Assembly (NCBI RefSeq): GCF_042688525.2
Contig: NZ_JBHWAB010000001.1
Coordinates: 3,782,001-3,846,000, forward strand
Length of the DNA stretch: 64,000 nt
From: Haloimpatiens sp042688525
Lineage (GTDB): Bacteria > Bacillota > Clostridia > Clostridiales > Clostridiaceae
Direction: 5' to 3'
A model generated the notes under the pieces. The model saw nothing but the letters and a program-made list of their open reading frames with translations. It ran no database searches and was not told where the DNA came from. Below are positions 46,265-56,307 of the stretch, in pieces. A program made the position numbers and the translations under genes. Position 1 is the stretch's first letter. Each line of letters opens with the position of its first letter.

Positions 46265-48657
46265 TACTTAACACTTCCTTTCACTGAAATTTGAGGAAGT
46301 TCTCCCTTAACATCACTCTGAATAATTTGTAATTTAAATTTAATTTCTTTATTTTTGTTTAAATAGTTCCCTAAATCCTTTTTATTTATAGTAAGGTTTC
46401 TATAATCTCCTTCCTGCCATACCTTTTTCTTTACATTCCATATAAATTGCTTAGAAATTTCATTATCTCCTCTGACTTTCTCTAATTTGTATTTAACCAT
46501 TATTTTATCTATGTTTATATCTTCATCTATTTTATGAGTTATTTCAAAATTCCCCATACCATAGAATCTATGTTCACGTTCATCATATCCTCCATTATCA
46601 TTTACAAACTGTGGTCTAAAATATCCATATGGGTATTCAACCATCTTACCATTTGTATAAGAAATCTTAATTGGCTTAACAATTAAATTCTTTTCATATT
46701 TATTAGCTTTTTTTCCATTTACAATAAAATCTTTGGTTACTGGCTCATCACTCCATCCTAAAATTAAAGGTTGTTTAATTTCATTTTGTGTAGAATCTAT
46801 ATATGCACCCATTATATCGCTTCTTTGAATACTTTTTCTTATATTATATTTATCCTTTGCTTTTCTTAGTTTTCTGTTGACTCTTATATCTGGTATTGAA
46901 AATTCTTTATCTATAAAAGAATATAAATCAAAATTCTGATTTCCACTACCATCTATTTTCTTTGATTCATTTCTTTTTAATGATCCAATTTTCATATAAT
47001 TATTTCTAGTTATTATATAACAGTCTTCCAAATTCATTTGTAAGTTATTTTGTATATTTCCTTTATACTTTCCTTTATAATAATTTAAATTGGATTTAAT
47101 ACTTCCTAATTTGTTATTTTCAATATCTATCTTTACATAATTATTACTAAAAACTGCTGCATTATAGAATTCTATATAATTATTTTTGCTTGTGTCTACT
47201 TTTGTATCAACTTTTCTATTTTTCTTATTACTTGCTGATCTATCATTTATCATTGTCATAGGATATATTCTCATTCCCTTTTCCGCTTCCACTTGTAAAT
47301 TAGTTTTTTTAGGTGTAAATATAGTTCCGTATGAGTTTATATTTGAATGACCACTTTCATCTACATTTATTATATTTACTACATTTGCAATATTATTAGT
47401 AATTCTTGTTGAAAATCCTGTTGAATACATTACTATTACAAATATCAACGAAAATGCTGGTACCACAAACCACATATATTCCCTTTTGTTTTTCTTCTTT
47501 AAGAATATATAACTAATAGGTGAAACTAAAAGTATATATATTAAAAATATAATTATTATATTTTTAATGCTTGGCAAAGGAAGTTCAATAATATTCCTTA
47601 ATGCATTTGTTAAATTATACTCTTGTTGTCTAACATCACCCTTGTAATATTGTGCAAATGAAGAATTTGCTATAGATTTTTGTAATATTTGTTCTAAAAA
47701 TTTGTTTTTATCATTTGAATTAGCTATAGGATTAAGTCCAAAATCATAAGCAGCTACAGTTACTACTCCTTTTCCCTTTTTTATTTGATGAATTAAAGTA
47801 GTATTTTCTTCCTTTAATATTGAATTTTCTTTTTTAAATTTCATATCTAACACATTTATATTCATTGTATTTTTTTCAGTTGTTTTACTATTTATTAAAT
47901 TGTATAGAGCTTTTGTACTTATATTTCTTAAATCACCTATTTCTCCATTTATAAAATCATCTTTAAATATTGAAAAAGTTTTTTTATAAGATGCTCCTGT
48001 TCCTATTAATAATATTCCACCATCATATACCCAATTCTTTAATCCTTCATACTGATCTTTTGAAAGTTTTGAAGTATCAAAATTATTAATGAATATGATA
48101 TTAAACATTTTCATGGAATCCAAATTCATTGGAAATTTTTTATCACTTAGTTTAATAGTATTTGTTATAACTGGTGTGCTGCCAATATTTAAAGATTTAG
48201 TACCACCTACATATGCTACACTATCATAATCATCACTTAGTACTCCCATAAAAATATAATCTTGATTATATCCTGGTTTAATGCTCTTTTCATTGTTATA
48301 TACTACTTTATTACTGTCTACAATTTTCACTCTAACTTTTGTGATACGCTTGAAAATTGGTACATCTATAAAAACATTCTTAGTAGAATTTACTGGTAAA
48401 TTTACATGTTTAAAATACTGAGTTAAATTGTCTTTGTCATTAACAATTTCTACTTGTAATTCTCCATTTATATCCTTTAAATTATTTTTTATTTCAAAAT
48501 TCAGGGGAACTGTATATCCATTTTTGTAATACCCATTATATCCTGCATCTACTGTTAATGTAATTTTCTCTTGTGCATAAACTGTATACTGGATTCCAAA
48601 TATGATTAATATCATAATACATAATGTGGTTAATCCTTTTTTAATACTAAATTTCAT
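46264..48657 (-). CDS. Large exported multi-domain membrane protein, unknown function
   Basis: 797 residues from the ATG at 48657 (GGGAAGGGATAAT upstream). A signal peptide (ending around YTVYAQEK) leads an extracytoplasmic beta-rich part. Around residues 190-320 there is an amidotransferase-like fold without evident catalytic Cys (FNIIFINNFDTSKL, GGILLIGTG, GKGVVTVAAYDFGL). Two helices near 370-415 (IIIIFLIYILLVSPISYIFL; FVVPAFSLIFVIVMY) precede another extracytoplasmic domain. This layout recalls proteins encoded beside GldF-like ABC permeases. It is the first gene of the MoxR operon; I cannot assign its role. Confidence 0.8.
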   Translation of the reverse strand: MKFSIKKGLTTLCIMILIIFGIQYTVYAQEKITLTVDAGYNGYYKNGYTVPLNFEIKNNLKDINGELQVEIVNDKDNLTQYFKHVNLPVNSTKNVFIDVPIFKRITKVRVKIVDSNKVVYNNEKSIKPGYNQDYIFMGVLSDDYDSVAYVGGTKSLNIGSTPVITNTIKLSDKKFPMNLDSMKMFNIIFINNFDTSKLSKDQYEGLKNWVYDGGILLIGTGASYKKTFSIFKDDFINGEIGDLRNISTKALYNLINSKTTEKNTMNINVLDMKFKKENSILKEENTTLIHQIKKGKGVVTVAAYDFGLNPIANSNDKNKFLEQILQKSIANSSFAQYYKGDVRQQEYNLTNALRNIIELPLPSIKNIIIIFLIYILLVSPISYIFLKKKNKREYMWFVVPAFSLIFVIVMYSTGFSTRITNNIANVVNIINVDESGHSNINSYGTIFTPKKTNLQVEAEKGMRIYPMTMINDRSASNKKNRKVDTKVDTSKNNYIEFYNAAVFSNNYVKIDIENNKLGSIKSNLNYYKGKYKGNIQNNLQMNLEDCYIITRNNYMKIGSLKRNESKKIDGSGNQNFDLYSFIDKEFSIPDIRVNRKLRKAKDKYNIRKSIQRSDIMGAYIDSTQNEIKQPLILGWSDEPVTKDFIVNGKKANKYEKNLIVKPIKISYTNGKMVEYPYGYFRPQFVNDNGGYDEREHRFYGMGNFEITHKIDEDINIDKIMVKYKLEKVRGDNEISKQFIWNVKKKVWQEGDYRNLTINKKDLGNYLNKNKEIKFKLQIIQSDVKGELPQISVKGSVK

Positions 48658-48809
48658 ATTATCCCTTCCCTTCATAGCATAATTGTACTCTATCAGTTAA
48701 ATGTTCAACTTTTACAGCCTACAATCTAAACCACCATAAATGATGTTTTTTCTCTTATTAAATTCTATCATTAAAATCCAAAGTAAAAAAGTGGTATATA
48801 TATTAATTT

Positions 48810-48849
48810 ATTGAATATAATTTTTTCTTATGAAAAAATTTTATTCAAT
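48810..48849. repeat. Long AT-rich inverted repeat in a 447-base gap
   Basis: Arms 48810-48827 and 48832-48849 (18 bases, one mismatch) around TTAT. It lies about 150 bases upstream of both divergent transcription units. The gap (48658-49104) otherwise holds a promoter and a weak CodY-like box (49062-49076, AATTTTACTAAAATT, 12 of 15 positions) but no gene. Confidence 0.5.
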
Positions 48850-48985
48850 TATATGAATAGATATACATAGGTTAATAATTATTTTTATTTAATGAACATA
48901 TATGCTAGACATACGTATTTATCTATCTTTAAGTATCTTTTTTATTTTTTTTAACATATTTTTTAATAATTTTCATACATTTGTA

Positions 48986-49014
48986 TTGCATAAATATAAA
49001 TTATATTGTATAAT
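48986..49014 (+). promoter_or_regulatory. Promoter of the amino-acid ABC importer
   Basis: TTGCAT (48986-48991), 17-base spacer, TATAAT (49009-49014). The start near 49021 leaves a leader of about 80 bases containing the weak CodY-like dyad. Confidence 0.8.
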
Positions 49015-49104
49015 CATTCATAAATAAACACACATATTTGTTTACGGTAAATAAATCTATGAATTTTACTAAAATTTAATCATAAACAGAGGAGGAACAT
49101 AATC

Positions 49105-49917
49105 ATGAAAAAAAACAAGATAAAAAAAATAATATCTATATTAGCTATTAGTTGTTTAACTTTAAGTTTTATAGGTTGTGGACAAACTTCTAAAAAAGAA
49201 ACATCTAAAATTGAAAAAATAAAAGAAAAAGGAACAATTGTACTTGGAACTTCTGCGGATTATCCACCATATGAATTTCATAAAAATATAAATGGTAAAG
49301 ACACTATTGTAGGATTTGACATTGATATAGCTAAAGAAATATCAAAAGATCTTGGTGTTAAACTTGAAATAAAAGATATGAAATTTGACGGTCTTCTAGC
49401 TGCTCTTGATGCAGGCAATATAGATTTTGTCATTTCAGGAATGACTCCAACTGAAGAAAGAGCAAAAAATGTTGATTTCTCAAAAGTATATTATAAAGCA
49501 AATCAAGGTATTATTGTAAGAGCTGGCGATGAAAATAAATATAATTCTGTTAATGATCTTAAGGGTTTAAACATAGGAGCTCAAAAAGGAAGTATTCAAG
49601 AAGACATAGCTAAAAAACAAATCCCAAATTCTAATGTTAAATCACTTCCAAAAGTAACTGATTTAGTTTTAGCTTTAACCAATAAAAAAATCGATGCAAT
49701 CGTAATGGAAGAGCCTGTTGCAAAAGCTTATGTATCTAATAATAAATCATTAGCATTAACAAAAGTTGAAGTTGAAGATAAAGAAGGTGGCTCTGCAATC
49801 GCAGCAAAAAAAGGTTCAACGGACCTTATTAAAGCAATAAATGCAACTATAGATAAACTAAACAAAAGCAATAAAATCAATGAATTCGTAGTTGAAGCTA
49901 ACAAACTTTCTGAATAA
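49105..49917 (+). CDS. Polar amino-acid ABC transporter substrate-binding lipoprotein
   Basis: Lipoprotein of 270 residues: signal peptide with lipobox FIGC, then a type II binding fold of the HisJ/GlnH family (GTIVLGTSADYPPYEFH, VGFDIDIAKEISKDLGVKLEI, DFVISGMTPTEERAKNVDFS). The first gene of a three-gene importer. The start has AGAGGAGGAAC. Ligand could be arginine, cystine, glutamine or related; not decidable from sequence. Confidence 0.92.
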   Translation: MKKNKIKKIISILAISCLTLSFIGCGQTSKKETSKIEKIKEKGTIVLGTSADYPPYEFHKNINGKDTIVGFDIDIAKEISKDLGVKLEIKDMKFDGLLAALDAGNIDFVISGMTPTEERAKNVDFSKVYYKANQGIIVRAGDENKYNSVNDLKGLNIGAQKGSIQEDIAKKQIPNSNVKSLPKVTDLVLALTNKKIDAIVMEEPVAKAYVSNNKSLALTKVEVEDKEGGSAIAAKKGSTDLIKAINATIDKLNKSNKINEFVVEANKLSE

Positions 49918-49922
49918 TTTTA

Positions 49923-49970
49923 GTACACAACTTTAGCAGATAAAAAATAGCCTCTGCGAAAGTTGTGTAC
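49923..49970 (+). terminator. Stem-loop between binding protein and permease
   Basis: Arms 49923-49940 and 49953-49970 (18 bases, one A-C mismatch) follow the binding-protein stop directly. Without a U-tract it probably acts as a partial terminator or an mRNA-stabilising hairpin, giving more binding protein than permease. Confidence 0.6.
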
Positions 49971-50044
49971 TTAACTATTCTATATTAAGGGAAAACATAC
50001 ACTACATTAAAAACTAACTACTACCCTGTAAAGGAGGGTCTTAT

Positions 50045-50725
50045 ATGGATTTTTCATTTTTATCACAATATTATAAGTTTTTCTTATCCGGAACAAAAAA
50101 TACTATTATAATTTCTATTTTCACAGTATTTTTAGGTGTTATATTTGGTATATTCTTAGCTCTAATGAAATTATCTAAAAATAAAATTTTAAAATTTACT
50201 GCAAGTACATACATAGAATTTGTAAGAGGTACTCCTATTTTAGTTCAATTATTTATTATTTACTATGGTCTTCCTATGCTTGGTATTCCTCTTCCTAAAA
50301 TTCCTGGCATGGGATCTGAAGCATCTGATATTTTAGCCGGAATCATAACACTTTCTATAAACAGTACTGCATACGTTGCTGAAATCATAAGAAGTGGAAT
50401 TCAATCTATAGATAAAGGTCAAATGGAAGCAGCAAGCTCTCTAGGTATATCCAATAAAATAGCTATGAGATATGTTATAATTCCACAAGCTTTCAAAAAT
50501 ATTCTTCCTGCTCTTGGAAATGAATTTATAACAATAATAAAAGAATCCTCTATAGTTTCCATAATAGGTGTTCCCGAACTTATGTATAATACTGATACCA
50601 TAAGAGGAAATACTTTTAAACCTTTTGCACCTCTTATAGTGGCTGCATTTATTTATTTCATATTGACATTTACTTTATCTAAGCTATTAAATTTATTTGA
50701 AAGGAGGATGTCTAATCATGATTAA
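50045..50725 (+). CDS. Amino-acid ABC transporter permease
   Basis: HisM/GlnP-type permease of 226 residues with about five helices. The conserved loop is GQMEAASSLGISNKIAMRYVIIPQAFKNILPALGNE (about 124-160), and the N-terminal part has YIEFVRGTPILVQLFIIYYGLP. The start at 50045 has AAAGGAGGGTCTTAT. The ATPase gene overlaps its end by eight bases. Confidence 0.94.
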   Translation: MDFSFLSQYYKFFLSGTKNTIIISIFTVFLGVIFGIFLALMKLSKNKILKFTASTYIEFVRGTPILVQLFIIYYGLPMLGIPLPKIPGMGSEASDILAGIITLSINSTAYVAEIIRSGIQSIDKGQMEAASSLGISNKIAMRYVIIPQAFKNILPALGNEFITIIKESSIVSIIGVPELMYNTDTIRGNTFKPFAPLIVAAFIYFILTFTLSKLLNLFERRMSNHD

Positions 50726-51439
50726 AGTTAATAATTTACATAAAAAATTTGGTAAATTAGATGTGTTAAAAGGTATAAATACTGATATAAAAAAAGGTGA
50801 AGTTGTGGTTGTAATAGGTCCTAGTGGTTCTGGTAAAAGTACTTTTTTAAGATGTCTTAATCTTTTAGAATATCCTACTGAAGGAGACATAATTTTTGAG
50901 GGAAACTCTATACTAAGCAAAAAAAATGATATAAATAAAATGAGAGAAAAAATGGGCATGGTCTTTCAACAATTTAATCTTTTCCCTAACATGACTGTTT
51001 TAGATAATATAACACTTGCACCTATAAAAGTAAAAAAGCTTTCAAAAAAGAAGCAGAAACTAAAGCTTTTGAACTTTTAGAAAAAGTTGGCCTAAAAGAC
51101 AAAATTAACGTTTATCCTAATAAGCTGTCTGGTGGTCAAAAACAAAGAATTGCAATAACAAGAGCTCTTGCAATGTCTCCTGATGTTATGCTTTTTGATG
51201 AACCAACTTCCGCTCTTGATCCAGAAATGGTTGGAGAAGTTCTAAACGTTATGAAAGATTTAGCAAATGAAGGTATGACTATGGTAGTAGTAACACACGA
51301 AATGGGATTTGCAAGAGAAGTGGGAACTACATTATTGTTTATGGATGACGGAAATATCATAGAAGAAGGAAATCCTAAAGAAATTTTTACAAATCCTAAA
51401 CACCCAAGAACTAAAGATTTTCTAAGTAAAGTACTCTAG
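50718..51439 (+). pseudogene. Amino-acid ABC transporter ATPase, one frameshift
   Basis: GlnQ/HisP-type ATPase. From the ATG at 50718 (AAGGAGGATG upstream) the frame gives Walker A GPSGSGKSTFLRC and QQFNLFPNMTV, then leaves frame at A6 (51044-51049). The -1 frame continues EAETKAFELLEKVGL, with signature LSGGQKQR and Walker B VMLFDEPTSALDPEM, to 51439. Corrected, it has 240 residues, the family norm. Loss of one A explains the break. As written, the importer would lack a working ATPase. The absence of any other damage points to sequencing error or a very recent mutation; the heptamer A AAA AAG at the site also allows -1 slippage. Confidence 0.85.
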
Positions 51440-51484
51440 AAAAAGGCACATACCCTTGAAAGCGTCGTTAGTATGTGCCTTTTT
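51440..51484. terminator. Bidirectional terminator
   Basis: Perfect 14-base arms (51440-51453 and 51471-51484, GGCACATAC core) with A-run and T-run on the two sides, between convergent genes. Confidence 0.9.
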
Positions 51485-51490
51485 ATGTTT

Positions 51491-52432
51491 TTATAAATTT
51501 TCCTTTATAATTCTTAATGTATTTTTATAAAATATCTTTTCAATTTCTTCCTCTGAAAAACCATTTTTATAAAGAGCTTTTTCAAGTTTATTCATTTCAC
51601 CCATATGTTCAATTTCAGGTGGATTATCTATACCATCAAAATCTGTACCTATTGCTATGACATCTATTCCACCAACATTTCTTATATGTTCAATATGTCT
51701 TATCATATCTTCCACAGAAGCTTTTCTATTTTTTGATAAAAATGCATTACAAAAGTTTATACCCATAACTCCACCATTATCTGCTAACTTTTTAATCATA
51801 TCATCTGTCAAATTTCTTGAATGGTTTGTTATACTTCTCGCATTTGAATGAGATGCAACTATTGGTTTTGATGAGCACTCTATAACATCATAAAATCCAG
51901 CATCATTAAGATGTGATACATCTACAATTACTCCTAGATTATTCATTTCATGTACAAGATTTTTACCGAATTCAGTCAGTCCCTTATTTTTAAATTTTAA
52001 TTCACATCCTGGATATCCTATTTCATTTTTATAATTCCATGTTAATGTTATAAGTCTTACCCCTAATTTATAAAAATTTCTTAGATTAGAAATTTTACCT
52101 TTTAAAGCCTCTCCACCTTCAATAGTTAAAAAAGCTGATATCTTTCCTTCATTATTATTATTCATAAGCTCACAATAATTTTTTGCAATTTTAATTTCAC
52201 CCTTATATTTATCAATTTCTTGATATAATCTGTCTATCATATCTAATGCTCTTTCAAGTGGATCATTATCTTCTTTCAAGTTTACAAAAGCAGCAAAAAA
52301 CTGTGCCATTGAATTTGATTTTTTTAATTTTTGTAGATCAACCCCTAAGTCATTATTTACAAAATTAAATTTTTCCTTTTGGTTCATCATCATTAAAATT
52401 GTATCACAATGCATATCAATTAATTTCATCAT
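51491..52432 (-). CDS. M19 membrane-dipeptidase-family dipeptidase
   Basis: Zinc dipeptidase of the renal dipeptidase family, 313 residues from the ATG at 52432 (AAAGGGGGATATA upstream; the frame runs 47 codons further without a ribosome site). Metal-site motifs are LIDMHCDT (HxD), FLTIEGGEAL (Glu), VDVSHLND and PIVASHSNARSI (two His), and IGTDFDGID. No signal peptide, so cytosolic. Probably cuts imported dipeptides, in line with the other peptidases in the window. Confidence 0.93.
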   Translation of the reverse strand: MMKLIDMHCDTILMMMNQKEKFNFVNNDLGVDLQKLKKSNSMAQFFAAFVNLKEDNDPLERALDMIDRLYQEIDKYKGEIKIAKNYCELMNNNNEGKISAFLTIEGGEALKGKISNLRNFYKLGVRLITLTWNYKNEIGYPGCELKFKNKGLTEFGKNLVHEMNNLGVIVDVSHLNDAGFYDVIECSSKPIVASHSNARSITNHSRNLTDDMIKKLADNGGVMGINFCNAFLSKNRKASVEDMIRHIEHIRNVGGIDVIAIGTDFDGIDNPPEIEHMGEMNKLEKALYKNGFSEEEIEKIFYKNTLRIIKENL

Positions 52433-52729
52433 TATATCCCCCTTTAATCCAAAGTGATAATTAATGTAGTTATACAAATCATTATAACTCTCTTTTGAAT
52501 AAATTTCCTCACTAATGTAAAAATATAAATTAACCATATGTAAATAATTAAATTTAAAAAATTTCCAACACATAATTAAAATAATAACATTGATTCTTAT
52601 TTATTATTCCTATTTACTAGTTTAAACATATATTAGTATATACTATTTATATATTTATGATATACTATTACTTCCTAATACTTAGTGGTATATTTCTAAA
52701 AAAAGAAATATTTTTTTTAAAATATTGCA

Positions 52730-52758
52730 TTGAAATATTCATTTTTCTAGGATATAAT
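52730..52758 (+). promoter_or_regulatory. Promoter of pyruvate carboxylase
   Basis: TTGAAA (52730-52735), 17-base spacer, TATAAT (52753-52758), 60 bases before the start codon. The remaining gap (52433-52729) shows nothing I can name. Confidence 0.8.
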
Positions 52759-52825
52759 GGTTATATGTAATTTTTATGAAAGTTTTTTAGTGTCTTTATT
52801 GCATTGTTAAGGAGGAATAAAACAG

Positions 52826-55800
52826 ATGATTAAAAATTTCAAAAGAATCTTGGTAGCTAACAGAGGCGAAATTGCTATACGAATATTTAGAGCATGTCAT
52901 GAACTAGGCATTCGTACTGTCGCAATCTACTCTAATGAAGATAAATGTTCTCTTTTTAGAACTAAAGCTGACGAATCTTATTTAATTGGAAAAAACAATA
53001 GTCCTATAGATGCTTACTTAAATATTGATGAAATTATAAATTTAGCTCTCAATAAAGGCGTAGATGCCATACATCCAGGTTATGGTTTTTTATCTGAAAA
53101 TCCAGAATTTGCTCGCAAATGTTCTGAAGCTGGAATTGAATTTATAGGTCCAACAGCAGAGATGATGGAAAAATTGGGTGATAAGATTAAATCAAAACTT
53201 GTGGCACAAAGTGTAGGAGTGCCTACTATTCCTGGAGTAGAAAAGCCAATAAAAAATGAAAACGAAGCAAAAGAATTCGCTAAAATTTGCAAATATCCCG
53301 TAATGCTTAAAGCTGCTGCTGGCGGTGGCGGACGTGGAATGAGAATTGTAACAAATGAAAAAGATTTACTATCTTCTTTTAGAAGTGCTAAAAATGAAGC
53401 TAAAAAAGCTTTTGGTATAGATGATATCTTTATAGAAAAATATTTAGAAAATCCTAAACATATAGAAGTTCAAATTTTAGGAGACAAACATGGAAATGTA
53501 GTTCATCTTTTTGAGAGAGATTGTTCTATTCAAAGACGTCATCAAAAAGTAATTGAATTTGCTCCTGCCCTATCCTTATCTGAAGAAAAAAGAAAAGAAA
53601 TCTGTGAAGATGCTTTAAAAATCGCTAGAAGTGTAAATTATAGAGGTGCAGGCACATTAGAATTCTTAGTTGATAAACACAATAATCATTATTTTATAGA
53701 AATGAATCCTAGAATTCAAGTTGAACATACTGTGACAGAAATGATTACTAGCATTGATATTGTTCAAAGCCAAATATTAATTGCTCAAGGATATCCTTTA
53801 AATTCTGAAGAAATAAACATAAAATCTCAAAGCGATATATCCCCTAGAGGATATGCCATTCAATGTAGAATAACTACAGAAGATCCTTCCAATAATTTTG
53901 CACCAGATACAGGCAAAATTGATGTATATAGAACTGGTTCTGGATTTGGTATAAGATTAGATGGAGGTAATGGATTTACAGGTGCAGTAATTAGCCCTTA
54001 CTTTGATAGTCTTCTTGTAAAAACTACTGCACATTCCAGAACATTTAAAGATGCTGTAAGAAAATCCCTCAGATCTGTAAAAGAACTTAAAATATCAGGT
54101 ATAAAAACTAATGTAGACTTTTTGATTAACGTATTAAATCACCCTACTTTTTCAAAAGGTGAATGTACAACTAGCTTTATAGGTGAACATCCTGAATTAT
54201 TCATAATAACTCCTAAAGCAGATAAAGAATATAATATATTAAAATTTATAGGAGAAAAAGTAATAAACGAAACTCATGGAATTAAGAAAGACTTTGATGT
54301 TCCTGTAGTACCAAAAGTAAATAAAACTGAAATCTTAAATGGTACTAAACAACTTTTAGATTCTAAAGGTCCTGAAGAAGTAGTAAACTGGATAAAATCT
54401 CAAAATAAACTTCTTCTAACGGATACAACTATGAGAGATGCTCATCAATCACTAATGGCTACTAGAATGAGAACTATAGATATGCTTAAAATATCAGAAT
54501 CTACTTCTCACCTAGCAAAAGATTTATTCTCATTAGAAATGTGGGGTGGTGCAACTTTTGATGTTGCATATAGATTTTTAAATGAATCTCCATGGGAAAG
54601 ATTAAAAAAACTTAGAGAAAAAGTTCCAAATGTATTATTCCAAATGCTTTTAAGAGGTTCTAATGCTGTAGGATATAAAAATTATCCTGATAATGTTATA
54701 AGAGAATTTATTAAGCAATCTGCTCAATCTGGTATTGATGTATTTAGAATCTTCGACTCATTAAATTGGTTAAAAGGAATGGAAGTTTCTTTAGATGAAG
54801 TTTTAAAACAAAACAAAATTGCTGAAGCTTGTATTTGTTACACTGGGGATATACTAGATACTTCGAAAGATAAATATACATTAGATTACTATGTAAAAAA
54901 AGCAAAAGAAATTGAAAAAATGGGAGCGCATATACTAGGAATAAAAGATATGTCTGCTTTATTAAAACCTTATGCTGCATATAAACTTATAAAAGCACTT
55001 AAAAATGAAATTTCTATACCTATTCATCTTCATACTCATGATACAACTGGAAGTGGAGTTGCAACAATTTTACTTGCAGCAGAAGCAGGTGTAGACATTG
55101 TAGATACAGCATTTGATAGTATGTCAGGACTCACTAGCCAACCTGCTCTTAACTCTGTTGTAGCGGCTCTTAAAAATACTGAAAGAGATACTGGAATAAA
55201 TCTAGATGATATTCAAAAAATATCTAATTATTGGACTTCAGTACGCCCTGTTTATGCGGAATTTGAGTCTGAATTAAAATCAGGTTCCACGGAAATTTAT
55301 AAATATGAAATACCTGGCGGACAATATTCTAACTTAAAACCTCAAGTTGAAAGTTTTGGTCTTGGTCATAGATTTGATGACGTAAAAGAAATGTACAAAA
55401 AAGTAAACCATATGGCTGGTGATATAGTTAAAGTAACTCCATCTTCCAAAATGGTTGGAGATTTAGCAATTTTTATGGTTCAAAATAACTTAACACCAGA
55501 TAATATTATTGAAAAAGGAAAAAATCTTGCCTTTCCTGATTCTGTAGTTGCATATTTTAAAGGAATGATGGGTCAACCTGAACATGGATTCCCAAAAGAA
55601 TTACAAACAATCGTTTTAAAAGGTGATGACCCTATAACTTGTAGACCTGGTGAACTCCTTAAACCTGAAAACTTTGATGAGATAGAAAATCAGCTTAAAG
55701 AAAAATTTAATATAACTCCAACAAAAGAAGATATACTAAGCTACGCACTGTATCCTGATGTATTTAGTTCTTACCTAAAATATATAAAACAAAATGGAGA

Positions 55801-56257
55801 TTTAAGTACTATAGGAAGTGACATTTACTTTCATGGTTTATCTGAAGGTGAAACTTGTGAAATCAAGCTTGAAGAAGGCAAAATATTAATTGTAAAACTG
55901 CTTGAAATAACTAAACTCAATAGTGAAGGTTATAGGACCTTAATATTTGAAGTTAATGGAAATAGACGTGAAATCAAAATAAAAGATAAAACAACTACAG
56001 AAACTAATCAAGTAATTTCATCACAAATGGCAGACCCTGAAAATGAAAATGAAATAGGAGCTAGCATACCTGGAACTATTTTAGATATTCTTATTAAAAA
56101 GGGAGATGAAATTACAGAAAATCAAAATTTAATCGTAATTGAAGCTATGAAAATGGAAACAGTTATCACTTCACCTGTTTCTGGAACAGTAGATTCAATA
56201 CTTGTATCAAAGGGACAACAAGTTAAATCTGGCGAATTATTGATACAGCTAAAATAA
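52826..56257 (+). CDS. pyc: Pyruvate carboxylase
   Basis: Biotin enzyme that carboxylates pyruvate to oxaloacetate, 1143 residues, the full single-chain form. Biotin carboxylase domain about 1-450 (KILVANRGEIAIRIFRACHE-type start, AAAGGGGRGM ATP loop, ERDCSIQRRHQK). Carboxyltransferase domain about 530-800 (LLTDTTMRDAHQS; metal and Lys site GAHILGIKDM). Biotin carrier domain at the end with K1109 in EAMKMET. The start has AAGGAGGAATAAAACAG. It is monocistronic, with its own promoter and terminator. Confidence 0.98.
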   Translation: MIKNFKRILVANRGEIAIRIFRACHELGIRTVAIYSNEDKCSLFRTKADESYLIGKNNSPIDAYLNIDEIINLALNKGVDAIHPGYGFLSENPEFARKCSEAGIEFIGPTAEMMEKLGDKIKSKLVAQSVGVPTIPGVEKPIKNENEAKEFAKICKYPVMLKAAAGGGGRGMRIVTNEKDLLSSFRSAKNEAKKAFGIDDIFIEKYLENPKHIEVQILGDKHGNVVHLFERDCSIQRRHQKVIEFAPALSLSEEKRKEICEDALKIARSVNYRGAGTLEFLVDKHNNHYFIEMNPRIQVEHTVTEMITSIDIVQSQILIAQGYPLNSEEINIKSQSDISPRGYAIQCRITTEDPSNNFAPDTGKIDVYRTGSGFGIRLDGGNGFTGAVISPYFDSLLVKTTAHSRTFKDAVRKSLRSVKELKISGIKTNVDFLINVLNHPTFSKGECTTSFIGEHPELFIITPKADKEYNILKFIGEKVINETHGIKKDFDVPVVPKVNKTEILNGTKQLLDSKGPEEVVNWIKSQNKLLLTDTTMRDAHQSLMATRMRTIDMLKISESTSHLAKDLFSLEMWGGATFDVAYRFLNESPWERLKKLREKVPNVLFQMLLRGSNAVGYKNYPDNVIREFIKQSAQSGIDVFRIFDSLNWLKGMEVSLDEVLKQNKIAEACICYTGDILDTSKDKYTLDYYVKKAKEIEKMGAHILGIKDMSALLKPYAAYKLIKALKNEISIPIHLHTHDTTGSGVATILLAAEAGVDIVDTAFDSMSGLTSQPALNSVVAALKNTERDTGINLDDIQKISNYWTSVRPVYAEFESELKSGSTEIYKYEIPGGQYSNLKPQVESFGLGHRFDDVKEMYKKVNHMAGDIVKVTPSSKMVGDLAIFMVQNNLTPDNIIEKGKNLAFPDSVVAYFKGMMGQPEHGFPKELQTIVLKGDDPITCRPGELLKPENFDEIENQLKEKFNITPTKEDILSYALYPDVFSSYLKYIKQNGDLSTIGSDIYFHGLSEGETCEIKLEEGKILIVKLLEITKLNSEGYRTLIFEVNGNRREIKIKDKTTTETNQVISSQMADPENENEIGASIPGTILDILIKKGDEITENQNLIVIEAMKMETVITSPVSGTVDSILVSKGQQVKSGELLIQLK

Positions 56258-56299
56258 AAAATAGTTAAGGTTGATCAATAAATCAACCTTAACTATTTT
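56258..56299 (+). terminator. Intrinsic terminator of pyc
   Basis: Perfect 18-base arms (56258-56275 and 56282-56299) with a 6-base loop and TTTT at the end, adjoining the stop codon. Its A-rich other side may also serve the convergent receptor gene. Confidence 0.9.
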
Positions 56300-56307
56300 C
56301 ATTTTTG

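Noticed and set aside
49923..49970. Full terminator after the binding-protein gene
   Set aside because: No U-run follows, and the permease and ATPase behind it have no separate promoter that I can see, so it is better read as a processing or partial-termination stem.
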